A stretch of DNA of 64,000 nucleotides from Pyrenopolyporus hunteri (Eukaryota > Ascomycota > Sordariomycetes > Xylariales > Hypoxylaceae): assembly GCA_902806595.1 (NCBI GenBank), contig CADCXC010000003.1, positions 1,364,001-1,428,000 of the forward strand, given 5' to 3'. A model generated the notes under the pieces. The model did not search any database, was not told where the DNA came from, and worked only from the letters and a program-made list of their open reading frames with translations. This document shows, piece after piece, positions 57,217-64,000 of this stretch (positions are counted from its first letter, which is position 1; each line of letters starts with the position of its first letter). A program made the translations under genes and the position numbers.

Positions 57217-58191
57217 CTAGGTGGTAATTGGTGCCTCGGTTGCTACCGGCCATTCTCCACACAGCAACGCTTCGCGCACGAATAATGCCCAAGAGCTGAA
57301 CTGACAGCCAAGGATCTACAAGATGGCACGAGTAGCGCCGGTGTATCTACGTACGCACGCACACCTACGTAGGGTGCATGGCTTAACCAGAGATGGCAAT
57401 CCGGTCAACTTACATGCCTATACCTTGTTGGCACACCTTGTTTTTGCTCCTCTTACACAGTAACTTCGAATAGTGACGGTGCTGTCCCTTCGATAACTTT
57501 CTCCGACATGCGCTGACAGGAATCAAGTGGCTCCCTTTTCTTGCCGCCTTACCATATTGCCTAATATCTGAGAGAAAAGAGAAAGGAGAAAATAGAAACC
57601 CAATATATATCCTGGATACTAACCTTGGTAGTATAGTAGGTAGGTATTCATAAGCGCAAAGACGGGGAACTAATCTCGTGCTTATCTCCCCATCCCTCCC
57701 CATCCCTTCCTTTCCCTTCCATGTGTCACTGCAACCCGCACTCTCGGTCCTGCGCTTTGCGTTATGATGCAGTAATTTTCCCCACGCCTTTTCTCAGACA
57801 GCCGCTAAAGTAAGAGCTGCAGTAGCCAGGCAATCCCCCCAGCAAACCAGCAGTCGTAGTTTCGCTTCAGGCGGCTAATACTCCGCATGGGCGATTTGTA
57901 GATCTTACCAGGCGACCCCTTGGCTGCACCTGGACGTCATCTTCGGTCCGGGGCCCATCACATCGGCGCAATTCGGTAATACCCTTATAGGACCTGCAGT
58001 TTTCGGGATACCACGGTCTTTTATATATAGTTCGTTGGGATACCTTGCTTTCCTTCTGACGGAATTTTCCTTGCTCTCTTCCCTTTTGTTAATAGAAATA
58101 ATACCACTACTATATATTTTCTTTCTCGGTCTGCTAGACGCTTATTTCTACTTAGACTTTTAGAGCATTTTATACGGATCCGACCGCCAAG
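57217..58191. other. Intergenic spacer, TML dioxygenase to dehydrogenase
   Basis: 3' region of the dioxygenase followed by the dehydrogenase promoter. A TATATATA stretch lies at 58020-58029, about 165 bp upstream of the dehydrogenase start. No gene seen. Confidence 0.5.
58020..58029 (+). promoter_or_regulatory. Candidate TATA element of the dehydrogenase gene
   Basis: TTTATATATA about 165 bp upstream of the ATG at 58192; position fits a TATA box, but AT-rich context makes chance occurrence likely. Confidence 0.35.
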
Positions 58192-59508
58192 ATGGCTGAT
58201 ATGAAAACGGGCCTCTTTAAACATGATATCACCGAACCTCCAAAGTCCAAATTAGTGTTGCCGCTTTTTTCCCTCAAAGGCAGAACGGCGATCGTTTCTG
58301 GAGCTGGCGCGGGAATCGGTCTTGCTGTAGCTCACGCACTTGGTATGTATTCGCATGTGTATCTACGAATCCAAGTTCCCGATAAGTTCAATTGGAATTC
58401 TATGATCATCTTGTTCTCCATTCCGCTCCGGAACTGACTTGAGGATAGTAAGTCGAGTACACCTTGGTGTCCAACGCGCCTACAAACAAGACCCTTTCTA
58501 TAGTGGTGCTTTAGGCCAGAGCGCGGGGTAGCATACGTTCTCGAGGACCGGCTGTTCTTGGCAGGGCAGCTATACGGCTGGGCGACGCGGGGCTAACGCA
58601 TAGCAGGCTGAAGCCGGAGCTAATGTCGCCATCTGGTACAATTCCAATACAAAAGCTATTGAACAGGCGGCCAACATCGAGAAGACGTATGGCGTGAAGT
58701 GTGAGTGGATTACCTCGGCCGTTATGATACCAATACCTAAACTGGGGACTCCCGGGAACAGGCAAGGCCTATCAGGTCAACGTGACGACTTGGGAAGCGG
58801 TACGGGCTGGCGTCGATGAGATAGTGAAGGAGTTCAACGGTAGACTAGACGTCTTCGTTGCTAACTCGGGTATCGCGTGGGAAGATGGACCGTTTATCGA
58901 CGGCCCGCTCGATACGATGCAGAAGGTGTTGAAAGTAAACGTCGACGGCACCCTATTCTGTGCGAGAGCCGCCGCACTCCACTGGAGACGGCAGAAAAAG
59001 GAGGGCACCACGATTGACGGAAAACCGCTGGAGAACTACACCTACGGAAGCTTCATCAGCACGGCCAGCATGAGTGGCCATATCGCCAACATCCCCCAGC
59101 AACAGGCGGTGTATAACGCGTCGAAAGCTGCGGTAATTCACGCCTGTAGGTTTAGTCTTGTCACGCTAATTCTGGGTCCTATGCTCACCTCGTTCATAGG
59201 CAAATCGTTAGCTGTCGAGTGGGTTGGCTTCGCGCGTGCCAACTCGGTTTCTCCCGGCTACATCAAGACCGATATCTCAGCGTTCATTCCACCCGAGACT
59301 AAGAGTGTTTTCAAAGACAAGGTTCCCATGGGGTATGTCTCCGCTGTTATCGTTTCATTCTGGGCCCGGTATCTAACCATAACCTTATTGCAGACGAGAG
59401 GGAGAACCTGAAGAGTTGAAGGGTGCTTATTTGTACCTGGCGTCCGACGCCTCGTCGTACACGACGGGCATTGACCTCGTAGTAGACGGCGGCTACTGTG
59501 CGCCATAG
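58192..59508 (+). CDS. NAD(P)-dependent short-chain dehydrogenase, sorbose reductase/mannitol dehydrogenase type
   Basis: Classical SDR, probably acting on a sugar or polyol (Sou1 / NADP-mannitol dehydrogenase type from memory). Exons: 58192-58342, 58614-58700 (acceptor uncertain), 58762-59145, 59200-59332, 59394-59508; 289 aa. Cofactor motif SGAGAGIG is in exon 1, IWYNSN in exon 2, ANSGIAWEDGP and the SDR catalytic YNASK (Tyr-x3-Lys) in exon 3, SVSPGYIKTDIS and YLASDASSYTTG near the end. The best acceptor for exon 2 by consensus is AGCAG at 58606, which would start GCTGAAGCCGGAG, but joining it to the GTATGT donor after 58342 shifts the frame. The acceptor CTGAAG (exon starting 58614) restores frame and loses two residues of the family ALAEAGA helix end. 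The intron is 271 nt, far longer than its neighbours. So the gene is either real with unusual splicing, or carries a frameshift. Confidence 0.8.
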
Positions 59509-61017
59509 ACGAAGCCCGGGAGCGTTACCTGGGCTTTGCTATTATCTGCTTTTCTTGTTGGCATAAACTAGAAATTCATACAAACGCTAGATAGACGCTG
59601 GTGGCAAGGCGTTTTCCTGCCGTTATCTATATAGAGAGAAGACAAGCATCTAGACTCTTAAGGCTTGTCAAGATACCCCTATAAAGAGTTATTTAAAATA
59701 AAATAAGATAGGATGACTCGATGCAAACGAGGTTGATCCCGTGCCAGTATCTCTTTAGACAATGTTAAGAAAGGTTGGGTGTTGTTTTATTCGGAAATGG
59801 TTTGAATTTCAACTATCTTGATCGGTACTTTAGGTAATTAGGTATTCTCTTACTAAGACTAAGTGCCTTAGCTAAGCGTCACGTGTAGCTGAATAACTAT
59901 ATGTGGTATAGCCGTAGCGATAAGTATTAGGTACTTGTGTTAAATGAAGTCATCACTAAGAAGTTGAGTATTACGCAGCCATGATTCAGTAGGTAGTACA
60001 GATGAACTGACTCCTCTTGGTGTTACAATTACCTACTAGGCACGCACGTTAGATACTTGAAGGGCATACAGAAGATGGCCGCGAACCAGGTACTCGTAGG
60101 TAGCCTGATGATATGTATGGAGACAGCAGGTAAGACATACATGTACAGGTACCTTTCATAAACATCTGGATATACCTATGTACCTGATGACTCTATAATC
60201 TTTATCTTACCTACCTCCCTACCTAGGTGCACGTAGGTATTGATAAAAGGAGCAGCCTCCGTCGCCACTCCGAGCTACAAGTAATATATAGGGGCTTTTC
60301 AAGGTAAAGAAGATATATGTACCTAGGTACCTTGATATGTCATTAAATTCGATATTAGATCCTCTGACTATAGGTCCTTATTGAATACCGAGAACTGCAT
60401 GCATTAATCGAATCGCGTCCAGCTGGACCCCTATCTGATACTGAGCGGGGGTGACTTAAAGCTACTTCTAGCTCCGGAGTTATTCCTACCAAAATCAACG
60501 AGGTTAGAAGTATCTATGCCGTACTCCCTATCTTGACCCCACTATGTCAGGTATCACATCGCATTACACGATACAAGATGGTATAGAGGTACACAGCTCC
60601 GGCGTACAAGGAAACGGGTACCTCACTTTTAGCGTATCACACGGCAAATGAACAAGTACCCGTAGCTGAAGAAGCAGGTAGCTCAAGAAGTAGCTTGAGG
60701 AGCGGCACGCATTGTACAGTACAACCCCCTTGTATTGGCTTTTGTGCCTTGTCAATCGTGCCTGCCTCCCGCCGCCGCCTAACCCATCCACTTTCATAAT
60801 TATTCTCCAAGTCTCGGCCCTCGTGCTTCTTCTTCGCCTTCTCTTCAACATTCTCAACATTCTCAACATCCTCAACTTCCAACATCTAACTTACCCGCTG
60901 TTGCCAAGCGCGCAATACCCGTCCAACTCATCTGCTTAGGAATTATTTCTATTCGACGTGGTGCCTTTATAGATCCTCGCAAGCAGGGGCGCATCGTCTC
61001 CCTATTCAGACTTCACA
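59509..61017. other. Intergenic spacer, dehydrogenase to calcineurin A
   Basis: About 1.5 kb, AT-rich with TACC/GGTAC motifs (notably 60207-60237) and a pyrimidine-rich last 250 bp that is likely the CNA1 leader (CTCAACATT repeated near 60845-60880). No gene seen. Confidence 0.5.
60207..60237. repeat. TACC / GTAGG inverted tract
   Basis: CTTACCTACCTCCCTACCTAGGTGCACGTAGG contains TACC units opposed to a GTAGG unit. Confidence 0.65.
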
Positions 61018-62935
61018 ATGGACGCAGGAGAAGGCCAGGCGCCTTTCTCCCCCCCTGCGGGCTCCACGACGGAGCAACGCAACATCCAGGTCGACAATGC
61101 CATTCGCGCTATCAAGGAGAAGAAGCCTCTGCCTGAGATCGACTTCAGCATCCATACTATGGAAGACAACACCCAAGTCAGCACCTTAGAACGTGTCTGT
61201 AAAGGTACGGCCTCGCCGACGAAGATCTTGGGAACTACCCCGCCACTCTTGATATAGGCGTAACTGACCGACTAACCGGCTGTGTCTCTAGATGTTCAGG
61301 CGCCCGCTACCTTTAAGCCCACGGACGAGCAATTCTTCGAGGACGATACCCATACGAAACCCAACATCACTTTCCTGAAGCAGCACTTCTACCGAGAGGG
61401 TCGGTTGACCGATGAGCAAGCCTTATGGATTATCAAGACCGGGACCGAGCTCCTACGGAACGAGCCCAACCTCCTTGAGATGGATGCTCCTATAACGGTC
61501 TGCGGTGACGTCCACGGCCAATACTACGACCTCATGAAGCTTTTTGAAGTCGGTGGCGACCCGGCCGATACTCGGTATCTGTTCCTCGGCGATTACGTCG
61601 ATAGAGGTTATTTTAGTATCGAGTGTGTCCTATATCTGTGGTCCTTGAAGATACACTACCCGAAGACGCTCTGGCTTCTGCGCGGGAATCATGAGTGTCG
61701 CCACCTGACCGACTACTTCACCTTCAAACTCGAGTGCAAACACAAATACTCCGAGGCTATCTACGAAGCCTGCATGGAGTCGTTCTGCGCCCTTCCGCTC
61801 GCAGCCGTTATGAACAAGCAATTCCTTTGCATTCACGGAGGTCTTAGCCCTGAGCTACACACTTTGGATGATCTGAGAAATGTAGGTCGTCAAACACCCT
61901 CTTCGGCTCTGCCGCTTGTCGTAAGCTCTACGGATTACTAATTCGAGGTAGATTGACCGCTTCCGAGAACCGCCCACCCAGGGTCTGATGTGCGATATCC
62001 TATGGGCTGACCCCCTAGAGGATTTTGGCCAGGAGAAGACTAGCGAGTACTTCATGCACAACCACGTGCGTGGTTGCTCGTATTTCTTCTCCTATCCCGC
62101 GGCCTGCGCGTTCTTGGAGAAGAACAACCTGCTTTCTATTATCCGAGCGCACGAGGCGCAAGATGCTGGCTATCGCATGTACCGCAAGACCAGGACAACA
62201 GGCTTCCCCAGCGTCATGACTATCTTCTCAGCACCCAACTACCTTGACGTCTATAACAATAAGGCGGCGGTGTTGAAATACGAGAATAATGTGATGAACA
62301 TTCGGCAGTTTAACTGTACGCCACACCCGTATTGGCTCCCCAACTTTATGGACGTGTTCACCTGGTCCCTACCCTTCGTTGGCGAAAAGATTACCGATAT
62401 GCTGATCGCCATCCTGCACACATGTTCCGAAGAGGAGCTGAAGGAAGAGACGCCTATGTCATCGTCCCCTGGCCCGCAGTCGCCCCCGCTAGGAGGCCCC
62501 TTATCGGATCCAGATTCGATTGAGTACAAGAGACGGGCAATTAAGAACAAGATCCTGGCCATTGGCCGACTGTCGCGAGTCTTCCAAGTGCTTCGGGAAG
62601 AATCCGAAAAGGTTACGGAACTCAAGACCGTGTCAGGCGGACGACTGCCAGCGGGGACACTTATGCTCGGCGCAGAGGGGATCAAGAATGCCATTACCAA
62701 CTTCGAGGACGCCAGAAAGGTCGATCTCCAAAATGAGAGGTTGCCGCCCAGCCATGAAGAAGTTATAAAACATCAAGAAGAGGAACGTCAACAGGCATTA
62801 GAGAGAGCCTCCAGGGAGGCCGAGAATGACAAGAAACTCCAGACCCTTTCCAGGAGGCTGAGCACGTGAGTGTAGACTCCTCGTCCTCCCCCCCCGAACA
62901 ACCGCTAATAATCAAATAGTGATCGCAAGCGATGA
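61018..62935 (+). CDS. CNA1: Calcineurin A (PP2B catalytic subunit)
   Basis: Ca2+/calmodulin-dependent Ser/Thr phosphatase controlling stress and growth signalling. Four exons: 61018-61204, 61292-61881, 61952-62865, 62920-62935; 568 aa, typical for fungi (about 550-570). Metal-ligand motifs: GDVHGQYYD, GDYVDRGYFS and RGNHECRHL, then CIHGGLSPE, the bottom half of the site (AHEAQDAGYRMY) and IFSAPNYLDVYNNKAA. The calcineurin B-binding helix region (FMDVFTWSLPFVGEKITDMLI) follows. The calmodulin-binding segment is NKILAIGRLSRVFQVLREE, then the autoinhibitory region and a Glu/Gln-rich C-terminus. The last exon encodes only five residues plus stop. All catalytic residues that I can check are present. 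CnaB partner gene is not in the window. Confidence 0.97.
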
Positions 62936-63570
62936 TACGGTGCGATATATGCCGGCGGATCGTCAGGACAACGAATTCTCGCCAACCTAGTGATGGCGTG
63001 ATCGCGTTCATTGTGTTGAGCTAGATAGATATACTTGGCCTAGCAGATTAGAACATCCCGTCAAGGTAGAATTTTGGTAATTCTTCGGACGATACCAGTA
63101 AAGCTTTGCCTGGATTGTTGCTAAGATAGCGCAAGATCGGGGCCTAAGCGGCTCGAATGAGATAAATCGGACAACAGTTTTTTCAAGCGGCTGACGCGGG
63201 ATTGAGACGACGACACGATGTTAGGAAAAGGGGAGGCCTTATCATGATACTTGGCGAGTTAATGAAAAACCTTGGAGCTGAGCTAGAACCACGGAATGGC
63301 AATGGCCCTCTAAAACATCTCGTCTCGTTCCTTTATATTGTCACGCCTCTCCCCTAGCATGCTTCTTGCCCATGGGACTGCTAACCCGGTCTCGTCTCAT
63401 GTAGTACATACAAGTTAATAATATTGGCGATAAGGTCACTACTTCTAAAAAAGACGAACTACATGTATTTCTGATTCGATGCCTGCCTACCCGGGTAGAT
63501 ATCTCTTATTATCAACACGTAAATCTCCAGGCTCCCCTTGATCCCTCGAACTAAACCAGACCCAGCTACC
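62936..63570. other. Convergent spacer, CNA1 and cyclase-family gene
   Basis: 635 bp between convergent 3' ends; mixed composition, no repeats or gene seen. Both transcripts would need terminators here but I could not identify a defined poly(A) signal. Confidence 0.45.
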
Positions 63571-64000
63571 CTAGAAGATAGCAAGAGCATTGGGCGGGCT
63601 GGCCACGCCCCCGGGCACATTGCACGGCTCGCTGACTAGGAAGAAGGACCATCGGCCCTCGGCCTCGCATCGCGCTGCGAGACCCTCCAGGTCGAAGAGC
63701 TCGCCCATCGGACACCCCCACCCCGCGAGTAGGACCTCGTGTAGGATGTGTGGCGAGGAGGGCGAGTGTGGCCAGCATTCGACTATGAGGGCGGAGGGAT
63801 AAGTGTTAGTGAGAGGTTGGCTTGAGATGGGGGTATCTAGTAGGAACGTGTGTAAGGAGCCTTGGGAAATTTGGGAATATGGGTCAATAGGTGTGCCTAA
63901 GGAAGAAAAGAGGCACGAGGGGGGAGGGGGGAATCTGAAGGAGACGGAGAAAGAAGAGCAGTAGAGAACCACGTACAAGACGGCTGGTCCCCGGCGACAG
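63571..64000 (-). CDS. Cyclase-family protein (PF04199-like), C-terminal part only
   Basis: The gene begins outside the window on the right. Two exons are visible: 64000-63977 (part) and 63782-63571, joined by a 194-nt intron (donor GTACGT, acceptor CATAG); the join gives AGDQPSF then ECWPHSP. The C-terminal part shows CPMGELFDLEGLA and PGGVASPPNALAIF, typical of the fungal cyclase-like (kynurenine-formamidase fold) proteins. In the family the active site uses His/Asp metal ligands in the N-terminal half, which is not in the window, so activity cannot be judged. The substrate is unknown. The 135-codon frame reaching to 63978 is the last exon plus intron sequence. Confidence 0.8.
   Translation of the reverse strand, partial: CRRGPAVLYVVLYCSSFSVSFRFPPPPSCLFSSLGTPIDPYSQISQGSLHTFLLDTPISSQPLTNTYPSALIVECWPHSPSSPHILHEVLLAGWGCPMGELFDLEGLAARCEAEGRWSFFLVSEPCNVPGGVASPPNALAIF

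Noticed and set aside
1..64000. CRISPR arrays, tRNA, 5S rRNA or insertion sequences
   Set aside because: No regularly spaced direct repeats with spacers, no A/B-box tRNA pattern and no transposase ORF were found by eye; a eukaryotic nuclear region is not expected to carry CRISPR.

Overview
The window reads as nuclear DNA of a filamentous ascomycete (Pezizomycotina; a Sordariomycete-like fungus is my best guess, the genus is not recoverable). Evidence: short GT-AG introns (mostly about 50-90 nt) with CTAAC-type branch points, fungal-specific proteins (Ies1, Ypk9-type P5B ATPase, Yor1-type ABC transporter, p24 protein), long TA- and TACC-rich intergenic spacers, and no operons, tRNA or rRNA genes that I could find.

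Twenty protein genes are supported; two run off the window edges. In order: (-) Yor1-like ABC transporter, partial; (-) IES1; (-) DED1; (-) PRE1; (+) RRP9; (-) YPK9-like ATPase in 16 exons; (+) NAP1; (+) SER3/SER33; (+) class V myosin MYO2; (+) FAP7; (+) HAM1; (-) an intronless protein with a Cry-toxin-like helical domain fused to a jacalin-like lectin; (-) PRP45; (-) p24 cargo receptor; (+) PhoD-like phosphatase; (-) two-TM protein of unknown function; (+) trimethyllysine dioxygenase in 9 exons; (+) short-chain dehydrogenase; (+) calcineurin A; (-) cyclase-family protein, partial. Exon models were built by hand from splice sites, reading phase and family conservation; exon lengths sum to whole codons in every complete model.

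Most of the window is conserved housekeeping content: chromatin (IES1, NAP1), translation and ribosome assembly (DED1, RRP9, FAP7), splicing (PRP45), proteasome (PRE1), trafficking (MYO2, p24), vacuolar/lysosomal transport (YPK9), nucleotide sanitation (HAM1), serine and carnitine synthesis (SER3, TML dioxygenase), and calcium signalling (CNA1). These genes are not functionally clustered.

The accessory-looking part is 41.7-46 kb (the Cry/jacalin-like gene in long spacers) and 54.3-55.4 kb (nested inverted repeats resembling a small non-autonomous element). The Cry/jacalin-like gene is the best candidate for an unusual system. Other points of note are a PRE1 start codon split by an intron, 12-nt and 18-nt micro-exons, stop-free or tail-swapping introns, a splice-frame problem in the dehydrogenase, and TACC/GGTA tracts in most of the spacers, some as perfect inverted pairs.
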